Part shown: piece by piece, positions 7,848-18,735 of the stretch
Layout: each line of letters begins with the position of its first letter
How positions within the stretch are numbered: the first letter of the stretch is position 1
Origin: Streptomyces chromofuscus
Lineage (GTDB): Bacteria > Actinomycetota > Actinomycetes > Streptomycetales > Streptomycetaceae
Assembly: GCF_015160875.1 (NCBI RefSeq)
Contig: NZ_CP063374.1
Coordinates: 4,095,501 to 4,159,500, forward strand
Reading direction: 5' to 3'
Length of the DNA: 64,000 bases
Notes under the pieces: model-generated
Seen by the model: the letters and a program-made list of their open reading frames with translations, nothing else
Told to the model about the DNA's origin: nothing
The model's database searches: none
Made by a program: the position numbers and the translations under genes

Positions 7848-8531
7848 GTGCGCTTGGTCGTCAGGACCCTCAGTGAGCTGTGCGTCACCGTCGGCGCCGT
7901 GATCGTGCTCTTCGTCGTCCACGTGCTCTTCTGGACCGGCGTGCGGGCCGACACCGTCATGGACGATCAGATCGACCGGCTCCGCGAGCGATGGGCGCAG
8001 GACAGCACGCGCCCGGCGGCCCCGGGCGCACCGGCCGCGCCCTCCGAGCCGGCGACGTACGAGAACGGCGAGCCTTTCGCGATCATGTACATCCCGCGGC
8101 TCGGTTTCACGTGGAACAAGCCCGTCCTCGAGGGGACCGACACCGGCACCCTGAAGAAGGGCCTCGGCCACTACGCCGTCACCGCGCGGCTCGGGCAGAA
8201 GGGCAACTTCTCCGTCGCCGGGCATCGGCGGACGTACGGCGACCCCTTCAAGGACTTCCCGCGGCTGCGGGCCGGTGACGCGGTGGTGCTGACGGACGGG
8301 ACGACCTGGTTCACGTACCGGATCGACAAGGGGCCGTACAAGACCGTGCCGACGGACGTCGAGGTGATCGACCCGCTGCCACGTAAGTCCGGGTACACGC
8401 GCCCGGGCCGCTACCTGACCCTGACCACGTGCGAGCCGGAGTGGGGCCACAGCCACCGCCTGGTGGTCTGGGCGCGTCTGGATTCCACACAGCCTGTGGA
8501 GGCCGGGAAACCAGCCGCCCTGCGCCGTTAG
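7848..8531 (+). CDS. Class E sortase (first of three)
   Basis: 227 aa, GTG start with GGGAG six bases upstream. An N-terminal membrane anchor (about 10-31) precedes an extracellular sortase fold. The catalytic triad is visible: His126 in VAGHRRTYG, Cys195 in LTLTTCEPEW and Arg204 in SHRLVVWAR. Class E sortases are transpeptidases that attach LAXTG-type proteins, such as chaplins in Streptomyces, to the cell wall. The sequence after the cysteine (EPEWGHSHR) differs from the TPxFTSxYR of the other two sortases here, so its substrate preference may differ. It lies in a tight rightward gene string. Confidence 0.92.
   Translation: MRLVVRTLSELCVTVGAVIVLFVVHVLFWTGVRADTVMDDQIDRLRERWAQDSTRPAAPGAPAAPSEPATYENGEPFAIMYIPRLGFTWNKPVLEGTDTGTLKKGLGHYAVTARLGQKGNFSVAGHRRTYGDPFKDFPRLRAGDAVVLTDGTTWFTYRIDKGPYKTVPTDVEVIDPLPRKSGYTRPGRYLTLTTCEPEWGHSHRLVVWARLDSTQPVEAGKPAALRR
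8104..8117. other. parS-like site within a sortase gene (one mismatch)
   Basis: GTTTCACGTGGAAC, one mismatch from the parS consensus and the exact reverse complement of the 3705-3718 site. It lies in the coding sequence for GFTWNKP. The constraint of the coding frame makes chance less easy to exclude than for an intergenic copy. Confidence 0.5.
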
Positions 8532-8585
8532 TCTGGTGCAGTACGGCGTGGGTTTCTGGTGCCGTGGTGCGACGGAAGGGACGGC

Positions 8586-8747
8586 ATGTACGGCTGGATC
8601 TGGCGGCATCTGCCGGGGAACGCGTGGGTCAAGGCGCTGATCTCACTGGTACTGATCCTGGCCGTGGTCTACGTCCTGTTCCAGTACGTCTTCCCATGGG
8701 CCGAGCCGCTGCTTCCCTTCAACGATGTGACGGTGGACAACCAGTGA
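8586..8747 (+). CDS. Small single-pass membrane protein
   Basis: 53 aa from ATG 8586: MYGWIWRHLPGN, then a hydrophobic helix (about 14-38: WVKALISLVLILAVVYVLFQYVF) and an acidic outer tail. AAGGGA precedes the ATG. Its stop overlaps the start of the glutamine amidotransferase (GTGA at 8744-8747), so the two are translationally coupled. A frame nine codons longer exists but lacks a ribosome binding site. No known family is recognised. Its fixed place between sortase and amidotransferase genes suggests an envelope role (inference). Confidence 0.75.
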   Translation: MYGWIWRHLPGNAWVKALISLVLILAVVYVLFQYVFPWAEPLLPFNDVTVDNQ

Positions 8748-9382
8748 GCGCGCGCATTCTCGTCGTCGACAACTACGACAGCTTCGTCTTCAACCTGGTC
8801 CAGTACCTGTATCAGCTGGGCGCCGAGTGCGAGGTCCTGCGCAACGACGAGGTCTCGACCGAGCACGCGGGCGACGGCTTCGACGGCGTCCTGCTGTCAC
8901 CCGGCCCCGGCGCCCCCGAGCAGGCCGGCGTCTGCATCGACATGGTCCGGCACTGCGCCGCCACCGGCGTGCCCGTCTTCGGCGTCTGCCTCGGCATGCA
9001 GTCCATGCAGGTGGCCTACGGCGGTGTGGTGGACCGCGCGCCCGAGTTGCTGCACGGCAAGACCTCGCTGGTCGAGCACGAGGGCAAGGGCGTCTTCGCG
9101 GGACTGCCCTCGCCCTTCACGGCGACCCGCTACCACTCCCTGGCCGCCGAGCCGCCCACGGTGTCGGCCGAGCTGGAGGTCACGGCGCGCACGCACGACG
9201 GCATCATCATGGGCCTCAGGCACCGCGAACTCCCGGTCGAGGGCGTGCAGTTCCATCCCGAGTCGGTACTGACCGAGCACGGTCACCGGATGCTGGCCAA
9301 CTGGCTGGCCGAGTGCGGTGACGAGGGCGCGGTGGCGAGGTCGGCGGGGCTCGCCCCGGTGGTGGGCAGGGCCACGGCGTGA
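8744..9382 (+). CDS. pabA: Anthranilate/aminodeoxychorismate synthase glutamine amidotransferase
   Basis: 212 aa, class I glutamine amidotransferase covering the full TrpG/PabA length. The nucleophile is Cys82 in FGVCLGMQSM, and His171/Glu173 lie in FHPES. The DNYDSF start motif and the LSPGPGAP oxyanion region are typical of this subfamily. It releases ammonia from glutamine for a chorismate-using partner (PabB or TrpE), which is not in the window, so folate versus tryptophan use cannot be decided. GTGA overlaps couple it to the small membrane gene upstream and the sortase downstream, an odd location for a biosynthetic enzyme but consistent with a stable gene order. Confidence 0.93.
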   Translation: MSARILVVDNYDSFVFNLVQYLYQLGAECEVLRNDEVSTEHAGDGFDGVLLSPGPGAPEQAGVCIDMVRHCAATGVPVFGVCLGMQSMQVAYGGVVDRAPELLHGKTSLVEHEGKGVFAGLPSPFTATRYHSLAAEPPTVSAELEVTARTHDGIIMGLRHRELPVEGVQFHPESVLTEHGHRMLANWLAECGDEGAVARSAGLAPVVGRATA

Positions 9383-10599
9383 CCGCGCTGCGCCCCGAGC
9401 GCGAGTCCGGCGCCGCGGCTCACGGCGGCGCCGGCGACCAGGGCACCTCGTACGGGCAGCAGCCGTACGAGGCGCCGGGCGCGTTCGGGGACTGGTACGG
9501 GCAGCAGCCGTACCAGGGGCCGGTGGGGCCCATGGGGTATGTGGGGGCGGCACCGGCGGGCGGGGCGCCGGTGGAAGAGGAGACGATGGCCCTGCGGACG
9601 TCGGATCTGCAGGGCGACTCCATAGCGGGCACCGCCGGAACCGCCACGACGGCCGCAGGGGCCCCAACGGCACCGGCAGGCACCGGAGTCACACCTGGCG
9701 GCCGTGCGGCCCGCAGAAAGGCCGCCAAGCGCCGTCACCGACGCCACGCGAGCAACGCCGACCCCGCCGATCACACCGATCACGGCAGCCCAAGCGGTCA
9801 CAGGAGTCACGCCGGCCACGGCAGGCATGCCGGTCGCCCCGCTCCCTCCGCGGGCCCGTCGCAGGACGCCCGCCAGAGCCGCCCGTTGTCCCGTGTGGAG
9901 GCGCGCCGGCTCGCACGGGCGCGCAAGCCCGGCCCCGCCGTGATCGCCAGCCGGCTGATCGGTGAGGTGTTCATCACCACCGGCGTGCTGATGCTGCTCT
10001 TCGTCACCTACCAGCTGTGGTGGACCAATGTCCGGGCGCACGCGCAGGCCGGCAACGAGGCCAGTCAACTCCAGGACGACTGGGCGAACGGCAAGCGCAA
10101 CCCCGGCGCCTTCGAGCCCGGCCAGGGCTTCGCGCTGCTGCACATCCCCAAGCTGGACGTGGTGGTGCCGATCGCCGAGGGCATCAGCAACGACAAGGTG
10201 CTCGACCGGGGCATGGTCGGCCACTACGCCGAGGGCGCGCTGAAGACCGCCATGCCGGACGACAAGACCGGCAACTTCGGGCTCGCGGGCCACCGCAACA
10301 CGCACGGCGAGCCCTTCCGGTACATCAACAGGCTCCAGCCGGGCGATCCGATCGTCGTCGAGACCCAGGACACCTACTACGTCTACGACATGGCGTCGAT
10401 CCTGCCGGTGACCTCGCCGAGCAACGTGAGCGTCCTCGACCCGGTCCCCCCGGGGTCGGGCTTCACCGAGCCCGGCCGCTACATCACACTGACGACGTGC
10501 ACGCCGGAGTTCACCAGCAAGTACCGGATGATCGTCTGGGGCAAGATGGTCGAGGAACGGCCGCGCAGCAAGGGCAAGCCGGATGCGCTCGTCAGTTAA
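9379..10599 (+). CDS. Class E sortase with long N-terminal extension
   Basis: 406 aa, GTG start overlapping the previous stop. Residues 1-185 form a cytoplasmic extension: a YGQQPY-type Gly/Pro/Tyr segment, then a His/Arg/Ala-rich stretch. One transmembrane helix (about 190-211) precedes the sortase domain, with His305 in LAGHRNTHG, Cys374 in TLTTCTPEF and Arg383 in SKYRMIVWGK. It fits the SrtE-type enzymes of Streptomyces that anchor long chaplins. The unusual length is due to the disordered N terminus, which might bind partners or the phosphorylation machinery encoded next door (speculative). Confidence 0.92.
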   Translation: MTALRPERESGAAAHGGAGDQGTSYGQQPYEAPGAFGDWYGQQPYQGPVGPMGYVGAAPAGGAPVEEETMALRTSDLQGDSIAGTAGTATTAAGAPTAPAGTGVTPGGRAARRKAAKRRHRRHASNADPADHTDHGSPSGHRSHAGHGRHAGRPAPSAGPSQDARQSRPLSRVEARRLARARKPGPAVIASRLIGEVFITTGVLMLLFVTYQLWWTNVRAHAQAGNEASQLQDDWANGKRNPGAFEPGQGFALLHIPKLDVVVPIAEGISNDKVLDRGMVGHYAEGALKTAMPDDKTGNFGLAGHRNTHGEPFRYINRLQPGDPIVVETQDTYYVYDMASILPVTSPSNVSVLDPVPPGSGFTEPGRYITLTTCTPEFTSKYRMIVWGKMVEERPRSKGKPDALVS

Positions 10600-10612
10600 G
10601 GGCAGATGACAC

Positions 10613-11365
10613 GTGGCAGCGACCACCGATCGTGAAGAGCACACCGACGCCGTCCCCGGGGCGCCCGAGCCACGGCGCCGCGGCCCCGGCCGGATCGCCA
10701 CGGCGGTCAGTGTCTTCGGTGAACTCCTCATCACCGCGGGCCTGGTGCTCGGCCTCTTCGTCGTCTACTCGCTGTGGTGGACGAACGTCCTCGCCGACCG
10801 CAAGGCGCACCAGGAGGGCGACAAGGTCCGCGACAACTGGGCCACTTCCGAGTCGTCCGGCCCCGGCGAGCTGGACACCAAGGACGGCATCGGCTTCCTG
10901 CACGTGCCCGCGATGACCAAGGACGAGATCCTCATCAAGAAGGGCACGTCCGCGGAGCTCCTCAACGACGGCGTCGCCGGCTACTACACCGACCCGGTCA
11001 AGGCGACCCTGCCCACCAGCGGCAAGAACGGCAACTTCTCGCTCGCCGCGCACCGCGACGGCCACGGCGCGAAGTTCCACGGCATTCACAAGCTGACGAA
11101 GGGCGACCCCATCGTCTTCGAGACGAAGGACAAGTGGTACGTCTACAAGGTCTACGCCGTCCTTCCCGAGACCTCGAAGTACAACGTCAAGGTCCTCGAC
11201 GCGATCCCCAAGGAGTCCGGCCGCATGAAGGCCGGCAAGTACATCACCCTGACCACCTGCACGCCGGTCTTCACCAGTCGCTACCGGTACGTCGTCTGGG
11301 GCGAACTGGAGCGCGTGGAGAAGGTGGACGGCGACCGGACCCCGCCGACGGAACTGCGCGGCTAG
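10613..11365 (+). CDS. Class E sortase (third)
   Basis: 250 aa, GTG start 13 bases after the preceding sortase. A short basic N terminus leads to a transmembrane helix (about 33-54) and the extracellular catalytic domain: His147 in LAAHRDGHG, Cys216 in TLTTCTPVF and Arg225 in SRYRYVVWGE. The catalytic neighbourhood is closely like that of the preceding sortase, so the pair probably arose by tandem duplication, matching the adjacent SrtE1/SrtE2 pair described in S. coelicolor. The rightward string ends here at a strong hairpin shared with the convergent kinase gene. Confidence 0.93.
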   Translation: MAATTDREEHTDAVPGAPEPRRRGPGRIATAVSVFGELLITAGLVLGLFVVYSLWWTNVLADRKAHQEGDKVRDNWATSESSGPGELDTKDGIGFLHVPAMTKDEILIKKGTSAELLNDGVAGYYTDPVKATLPTSGKNGNFSLAAHRDGHGAKFHGIHKLTKGDPIVFETKDKWYVYKVYAVLPETSKYNVKVLDAIPKESGRMKAGKYITLTTCTPVFTSRYRYVVWGELERVEKVDGDRTPPTELRG

Positions 11366-11385
11366 CCCGCACGGCACGTACGACA

Positions 11386-11419
11386 GAGCCCCGGCACCCT
11401 GGAGAGGGTGCCGGGGCTC
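11386..11419. terminator. Bidirectional terminator between sortase and pknB genes
   Basis: Perfect 15-bp stem: arms 11386-11400 (GAGCCCCGGCACCCT) and 11405-11419, GGAG loop. It lies 20 bases past both convergent stop codons. Confidence 0.85.
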
Positions 11420-11439
11420 CGTCGTGGGACGCGGGGCGG

Positions 11440-13437
<1,998 letters not shown>

Positions 13438-13608
13438 AAGCTACCTACCAGCCCTCTCCGTCGGTCCCGGCCGGCATGTCGTGCGGCCGGAGACTGCCGT
13501 CCGGGCCTACCGTACCCGGCTCGCTTTGTATGACCTGGCCAAGCCCGTCAGCCGATACAGGACCGGTATCGCAACGTGCACCGATGTGAAGACGACGTGA
13601 CGGGTGTC

Positions 13609-15081
13609 TCACTTCTTGCTCTCGATGACCGCCTCCATCACGCTTTTCGCGATGGGTGCGGCGAGGCCGCCGCCGGAGATGTCGCCACGGTCCGCCTGCT
13701 CGTCCTCGACCACCACGGCCACGGCGACCGGCGAGCTTCCGTCGCCGAGCTTGGCGTACGAGATGAACCAGGCGTACGGCTTCTCGCTGTTGTCGACACC
13801 GTGCTGGGCGGTACCGGTCTTGCCGCCCACGGTGACGCCCTCGATCTTCGCGTTGGTTCCCGTGCCCTTGTCGACGACCGTCTCCATCATCGACTGGAGT
13901 ATCTGGGCGTTGTCCGACGACAGCGGCTTGCTGAGCTCCTGGGGCTCGGTCTGCTCGATGGTGTCGACGTTGGACGCCTGGAGCTTGTCGACCATGTACG
14001 GCTTCATCAGCGTGCCGTCGTTGGCGACCGCGGAGGCGACCATGGCCATCTGCAGCGGGGTCGCGGCGGTGTTGAACTGGCCGATGGAGGACAGCGCCAC
14101 CTCGGAGGGGGCCATGTCGTCGGAGAACACGGACGCGTTGGCGCGGACCGGCGTGAACTGCTCCTCGGTGAAGCCGAACTTCTTCGCCGTCTCCAGCATC
14201 TTGTCGTTGCCGAGGTCGGAGCCGACCTTGCCGAAGACGGTGTTGCAGGAGTACTGGAGGGCGACCCGGAGCGTCGCGTTCTTGCAGGGGATGTTCCCCT
14301 CGTTCTTCAGCTCCGTGGTGGTGCCCGGCATGGTCCACGGCAGCGGCGTCTTGGTCGCAGCGTCCGCGTCCGTGTACAGACCGTGCTCCAGGGCCGCCGC
14401 CGCGGTGACCACCTTGAAGGTCGAGCCCGGCGGGTAGGTCTCGCGCAGCGCCCGGTTGAGCATCGGGTCGTTGGGGTTCTTCTTCTTCTGGAGCTTGTTC
14501 CAGGCCTTCTGGTCGTCGTCGGAGTACCCGGCGATCGTCGAGGGGTCGTACGACGGGTAGGACGCCAGCGCAAGGATCGCGCCCGTCTCCGGGTCCAGCG
14601 CCACCACGGCGCCCTTGCCGCGCTCGGCCAGACCCTCGTACGCCGCCTTCTGCGCGGCCGCGTTGAGGGTGGTGACGACGTTGCCGCCGGCCTTGTTCTT
14701 GCCGGTCAGCATGTCCAGGGTGTTGCGGAAGAACAGCCGGTCGTCGTTGCCGGTGAGGATGCCGTCCTCCAGGTTCTCCAGCTGGTTGGTGCCGAAGGCC
14801 TGGGAGGCGTAACCGGTGACGGGCGCCCACATGGGGCCGTCCTTGTAGGTGCGGACGTACTCGAAGTCGCCGCTGGCGGCCCGCTTGGAGCCGGTGATGG
14901 CCTTGCCGTCGACGATGATGTCGCCGCGCGGGGTGGCGTACCGCTCGATGGCCACCCGGCGGTTCTTGGTGTCGGTGGCCAGCTCGTTCGCCCGGACGTA
15001 CTGGAGCCAGTTGTCGCGGATCAGCAGCGTCAGCACGAGCAGTCCGCAGAAGATCGCGATCCGGCGCAGGGGCTTGTTCAT
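13609..15081 (-). CDS. pbpA: Penicillin-binding protein 2 family transpeptidase
   Basis: 490 aa, ATG 15081. The N-terminal signal anchor is RRIAIFCGLLVLTLLI. A dimerisation-type region precedes the transpeptidase domain, with all three active-site motifs: STFK (Ser220), SCN (278-280) and KTGT (421-424). It should cross-link peptidoglycan on the outer face of the membrane. The start overlaps the ftsW stop by 4 nt, so the glycosyltransferase and transpeptidase are translationally coupled, as expected for a SEDS-bPBP pair. The open frame continues far upstream inside ftsW, but only this start fits the signal anchor. A 171-base gap separates it from pknB. Confidence 0.96.
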   Translation of the reverse strand: MNKPLRRIAIFCGLLVLTLLIRDNWLQYVRANELATDTKNRRVAIERYATPRGDIIVDGKAITGSKRAASGDFEYVRTYKDGPMWAPVTGYASQAFGTNQLENLEDGILTGNDDRLFFRNTLDMLTGKNKAGGNVVTTLNAAAQKAAYEGLAERGKGAVVALDPETGAILALASYPSYDPSTIAGYSDDDQKAWNKLQKKKNPNDPMLNRALRETYPPGSTFKVVTAAAALEHGLYTDADAATKTPLPWTMPGTTTELKNEGNIPCKNATLRVALQYSCNTVFGKVGSDLGNDKMLETAKKFGFTEEQFTPVRANASVFSDDMAPSEVALSSIGQFNTAATPLQMAMVASAVANDGTLMKPYMVDKLQASNVDTIEQTEPQELSKPLSSDNAQILQSMMETVVDKGTGTNAKIEGVTVGGKTGTAQHGVDNSEKPYAWFISYAKLGDGSSPVAVAVVVEDEQADRGDISGGGLAAPIAKSVMEAVIESKK

Positions 15082-16517
15082 GACGGGCGGACCACCTGGG
15101 TCATCTCGGCGTCGGGGTTGGGTGCGGGGGCGGGCGCCGGGCGGCGCGCGGTGTCGCTGATCCTCAGCAGGATGCCGATCAGCGCCCAGTTGGCGATGAC
15201 GGAGGAACCGCCGTAGGCCAGGAACGGCATCGTCATACCGGTCAGAGGGATGAGCCCCATCACACCGCCGGCCACGACGAACACCTGGAGGGCGAAGGCC
15301 CCGGACAGGCCGATGGCGAGCAGCTTGCCGAACGGGTCGCGGGCGGCGAGGGCGGTGCGCACGCCGCGCTCCACGATCAGCGCGTACAGCAGCAGCAGGG
15401 CCATCACGCCGGCCAGGCCCAGCTCCTCGCCGAAGGTGGCGAGGATGAAGTCGGAGTTGGCGGCGAAGCGGATCAGCTCGGAGTGGCCCTGGCCCCAGCC
15501 GGTGCCGAGGGTGCCGCCGGAGCCGAACGCCCACAGCGCCTGCATGGCCTGCTCGGAGTGGCCGATGACGCCCTCGCGGGAGAGCGTGTACTCGCGCATC
15601 GGGTCGAGCCAGGCGGCCACGCGTTGCTGGATGTGCACCTCGAAGGAGGCCACGCCGACCGCGCCGACCGCGGACATCAGCAGACCGAAGACGATCCAGC
15701 TGGTCCGCTCGGTGGCGACGTACAGCATGATGACGAACATTCCGAAGAACAGCAGCGACGTGCCGAGGTCGGTCTCGAAGACCAGGATCAGGATCGACAT
15801 CGCCCAGACCACGAGGATCGGGCCGAGGTCGCGGCCGCGCGGCAGGTACAGGCCCATGAAGCGGCGGCTGGCCAGCGCGAGCGCGTCCCGCTTGACCATC
15901 AGGTAGCCAGCGAAGAAGACCGCGAGGACGATCTTCGCGAACTCACCGGGCTGGATGGAGAATCCGGCGACCGAGATCCAGATCTTGGCGCCGTAGATGT
16001 TCTGGCCGAGGCCCGGCACCAGGGGCAGCAGCAGCAGGAACAGTGCGCCGACCATCGAGATGTACGTGTAGCGCTGCAGGGCGCGGTGGTCCTTGAGGAA
16101 GATCAGCACCACGATGAACAGCGCGATGCCCATCGCCGTGTACAGCAGCTGGCGGGGCGCGGCGGTCCCGGCCTGGCCGATGTCCTGCAGCAGCTCCGAC
16201 TGGTCCAGCCGCCAGATGGCGACCAGGCCCAGCCCGTTGAGCAGGGTGGCCAGCGGCAGCAGCAGCGGATCGGCGTACGGCGCGAACTTGCGGACGACGA
16301 GATGGCCGATGCCGGCCAACAGGCCCAGGCCGAGCCCGTAGCTCAGCAGGCCGGCCGGTACCGCGTCGTTGATGGCGAGGCCGACGTTGGCGTAGGCGAA
16401 GACCGGGATGACGACGGCGAACACCAGGAGACCGACCTCGGTGTTGCGCCGGCTCGGCGTGCCGATCGAGCCGATCGTGGACGTGTGCTGCGACGACGTG
16501 TTGGTAGTACTGCTCAT
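15078..16517 (-). CDS. ftsW: FtsW/RodA/SpoVE family peptidoglycan glycosyltransferase
   Basis: 479 aa with about 10-12 hydrophobic helices. SEDS signatures include the long extracellular loop after GIIGHSEQAMQALWAFGSGGTLGTGWGQG, LIRFAANSDFILATFGEELGL, and PLTGMTMPFLAYGGSSVIANW. SEDS proteins polymerise lipid II together with a cognate class B PBP, here the overlapping downstream gene. In Streptomyces this paralogue lies outside the dcw cluster, so a role in elongation or sporulation rather than vegetative division is possible; sequence alone does not decide between FtsW and RodA naming. The N and C termini are cytoplasmic and polar. Confidence 0.94.
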   Translation of the reverse strand: MSSTTNTSSQHTSTIGSIGTPSRRNTEVGLLVFAVVIPVFAYANVGLAINDAVPAGLLSYGLGLGLLAGIGHLVVRKFAPYADPLLLPLATLLNGLGLVAIWRLDQSELLQDIGQAGTAAPRQLLYTAMGIALFIVVLIFLKDHRALQRYTYISMVGALFLLLLPLVPGLGQNIYGAKIWISVAGFSIQPGEFAKIVLAVFFAGYLMVKRDALALASRRFMGLYLPRGRDLGPILVVWAMSILILVFETDLGTSLLFFGMFVIMLYVATERTSWIVFGLLMSAVGAVGVASFEVHIQQRVAAWLDPMREYTLSREGVIGHSEQAMQALWAFGSGGTLGTGWGQGHSELIRFAANSDFILATFGEELGLAGVMALLLLYALIVERGVRTALAARDPFGKLLAIGLSGAFALQVFVVAGGVMGLIPLTGMTMPFLAYGGSSVIANWALIGILLRISDTARRPAPAPAPNPDAEMTQVVRPS

Positions 16518-16544
16518 CGTGTGACGGGGCCTCTCACGGCTTGC

Positions 16545-18080
16545 CTACTGCTTACCGCACAGCGAGACGACCTTCTGCTCTTCCTCCGAGAGGCTGGGGC
16601 CGGGGCTGGGAGTGGGCGCGGTCGCGGACTGGGTCGGGGTCTGGGATCCGGTGGCCGACGGGGTCGGCGTTGCCTTGGACGTGAGGGAGGTACGGGTGGT
16701 TCCCGTGGTACCGCCGGCCTCGCCCTGGCCGGTCTGCGCGGAGTTCTCGCTCTCGGCAGCGCGCCGCTGCGCCTCCTTCTTGCACGCGGAGGCCTGCACG
16801 GCCAGCTCGTCGATCTTGGCCTGGGCGTTCTTCAGCCCGCCTTCGGCGATCGTGGCCTCGACCAGCTTCTGCTGGTACGGCGGCAGGTACTTGAGTTCGA
16901 TCTCAGGGTGGTCCTTCTCGACCTTCGACAGCGACACCCAGGCCAGATCCTGGCTGATCCCCCGGTACAGCGCCACGTGTTCGCCGTTGGTGCCGACGTA
17001 GTACTGGGTCTGCGTCCAGCGGTGACCGGCGTACAGACCGCCGCCGACGACGGCCAGCGCGAGGATGCCGTAGACGGATCTCTTCAGCCAGCGGCGCCGG
17101 GGCCGGGGCTTGACGAAGTCGTCGTCGCCGTAGCCCCCGAAGCCGTCCGTCGGGATGTAGCCGGTGGTGTCGCCGGAGCCGGGCGGGCCGAACTCGCCGC
17201 CCCCGCCGCCCTGTCCGGGCACCTGGCGGCCGAGGCCGGCGGCGCGGCCGGCCGGGGTCTGCATGATGCCGTTGTCGTGCAGGTGGTTCTGGTTCTCGGC
17301 GACCGCGCCGACCACGACCGGGGTGTCGGACAGCTGCCCGGCGAGGGTGTCGCCGGTGTCGAGGTCGAGGACGTCGGCGACGATGACGGTGATGTTGTCC
17401 GGGCCGCCGCCGCGCAGCGCCAGCTCGATCAGCTGCTGCACGGTCTCCTGCGGGCCCTGGTAGCTGGCGAGGGTCTCTTCCATCGTCTGGTGGGAGACGA
17501 CCCCGGACAGCCCGTCGGAGCAGATCAGGTAGCGGTCGCCGGCCCGGACCTCACGGATCGACAGGTCGGGCTCGACGTGGTCGCCGCTGCCGAGGGCGCG
17601 CATCAGCAGCGAGCGCTGCGGGTGGGTGGTGGCCTCTTCCTCGGTGATCCGGCCCTCGTCGACCAGACGCTGCACCCACGTGTGGTCCTGGGTGATCTGC
17701 GTGAGGACACCGTCGCGCAGCAGGTACGCGCGCGAGTCGCCGACGTGGACGAGGCCGAGTCGCTGGCCGGTCCACAGCAGGGCGGTGAGGGTGGTGCCCA
17801 TGCCCTCCAGCGACGGGTCGTCCTCGACCATCTGGCGCAGCTGGTCGTTGGCGCGCTGGACTGCGGCGCCGAGCGAGGTGAGGACGTCCGAGCCGGGGAT
17901 GTCGTCGTCGAGCTGGACGATGGTGGAGATCGCCTCGGAGGAGGCGACCTCGCCGGCCGCGGCGCCGCCCATGCCGTCGGCGATGGCGAGCAGGCGAGGA
18001 CCGGCGTATCCGGAGTCCTCGTTGCCCTCGCGGATCATGCCTTTGTGCGAACCGGCGGCGAAGCGCAGTGACAGACTCAT
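16545..18080 (-). CDS. pstP: PP2C-family Ser/Thr phosphatase (PstP type)
   Basis: 511 aa from ATG 18080, with GAGGTG six bases upstream; the frame extends 20 codons farther but without support. The PPM domain spans about 1-235, with metal ligands in EGNEDSG, IADGMGG, CSDGLSG and GGGPDNITVIVAD. A Gly-rich linker, one transmembrane helix (about 345-365) and an outer Ser/Thr/Pro-rich domain follow. It should remove phosphates placed by PknB and other Hanks kinases. It is co-transcribed with two FHA proteins and the SEDS/PBP pair. The extracellular part lacks a known fold. Confidence 0.95.
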   Translation of the reverse strand: MSLSLRFAAGSHKGMIREGNEDSGYAGPRLLAIADGMGGAAAGEVASSEAISTIVQLDDDIPGSDVLTSLGAAVQRANDQLRQMVEDDPSLEGMGTTLTALLWTGQRLGLVHVGDSRAYLLRDGVLTQITQDHTWVQRLVDEGRITEEEATTHPQRSLLMRALGSGDHVEPDLSIREVRAGDRYLICSDGLSGVVSHQTMEETLASYQGPQETVQQLIELALRGGGPDNITVIVADVLDLDTGDTLAGQLSDTPVVVGAVAENQNHLHDNGIMQTPAGRAAGLGRQVPGQGGGGGEFGPPGSGDTTGYIPTDGFGGYGDDDFVKPRPRRRWLKRSVYGILALAVVGGGLYAGHRWTQTQYYVGTNGEHVALYRGISQDLAWVSLSKVEKDHPEIELKYLPPYQQKLVEATIAEGGLKNAQAKIDELAVQASACKKEAQRRAAESENSAQTGQGEAGGTTGTTRTSLTSKATPTPSATGSQTPTQSATAPTPSPGPSLSEEEQKVVSLCGKQ

Positions 18081-18215
18081 GCGCACCTCGCCCGTCGGCT
18101 GCTCCCGGTACAGCCGGTCGTGTCGAGCCACACTGCCCACCCTCCGGTCGGGAGCGCGCCGCGGCCCGGGGTGCCGGCCGCCACTGCGTGCTCGCTCCGC
18201 TCGCTCATTGTCGTA

Positions 18216-18725
18216 CTACTTCCGCAGCTCGATGACGGTCTTGCCGATGCGGATCGGTGCACCCAGCGGAATCGGCAGGGGGGTCGTGAGGCGGGTCCGG
18301 TCGAGATAGGTGCCGTTCGTGGACCCGAGGTCCTCGACGATCCACTGGCCGTCCCGGTCCGGGTAGATCCTGGCATGCCGGCTGGAGGCGTAGTCGTCGT
18401 CCAGCACGATCGTGCTGTCGTGCGCGCGGCCCAGGGTGATGGTCTGGGACTGGAGCGCGACGGTGGTGCCGGTGAGTGTGCCCTCGGTCACCACCAGCTT
18501 GGTGGGGGCGTTGCGGCGCGCCCGGCCGCCGGCCGGCTGCTGGCGCTGCTGCGGGGGCGCCTGGCGCGTGGCCTGCTGCGCCCGGCCCGCGTCCCGCCGG
18601 GATCCGCGCTGTGTGACGCGGGTACCGAACAGATCGCTGCGGATGACCTGCACGGCCACGATCACGAACAGCCACAGTACGGCCAGGAAACCCAGCCGCA
18701 TGACCGTGAGGGTCAGCTCTGACAT
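18216..18725 (-). CDS. fhaB: FHA-domain membrane protein FhaB
   Basis: 169 aa. The N-terminal transmembrane helix (about 8-28: VMRLGFLAVLWLFVIVAVQVI) comes first. A basic, Gln/Ala-rich linker and a C-terminal FHA domain (about 90-166) follow, with LGRAHDSTIVL, SSRHARI and STNGTYLD, the phosphothreonine-binding set. In mycobacteria the FhaB equivalent binds phosphorylated kinases and PBPs at the growth zone. Start ATG 18725 is chosen because the upstream extension in frame is Pro/Arg-rich and overlaps fhaA. A gap of 135 bases to pstP is the largest within this part of the operon. Confidence 0.94.
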   Translation of the reverse strand: MSELTLTVMRLGFLAVLWLFVIVAVQVIRSDLFGTRVTQRGSRRDAGRAQQATRQAPPQQRQQPAGGRARRNAPTKLVVTEGTLTGTTVALQSQTITLGRAHDSTIVLDDDYASSRHARIYPDRDGQWIVEDLGSTNGTYLDRTRLTTPLPIPLGAPIRIGKTVIELRK

Positions 18726-18735
18726 TGCCCCCGGA

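Noticed and set aside
15483..18071. An 862-codon open frame on the plus strand
   Set aside because: It is antisense to ftsW and pstP and has no recognisable domain; a shadow of high-GC codon use.
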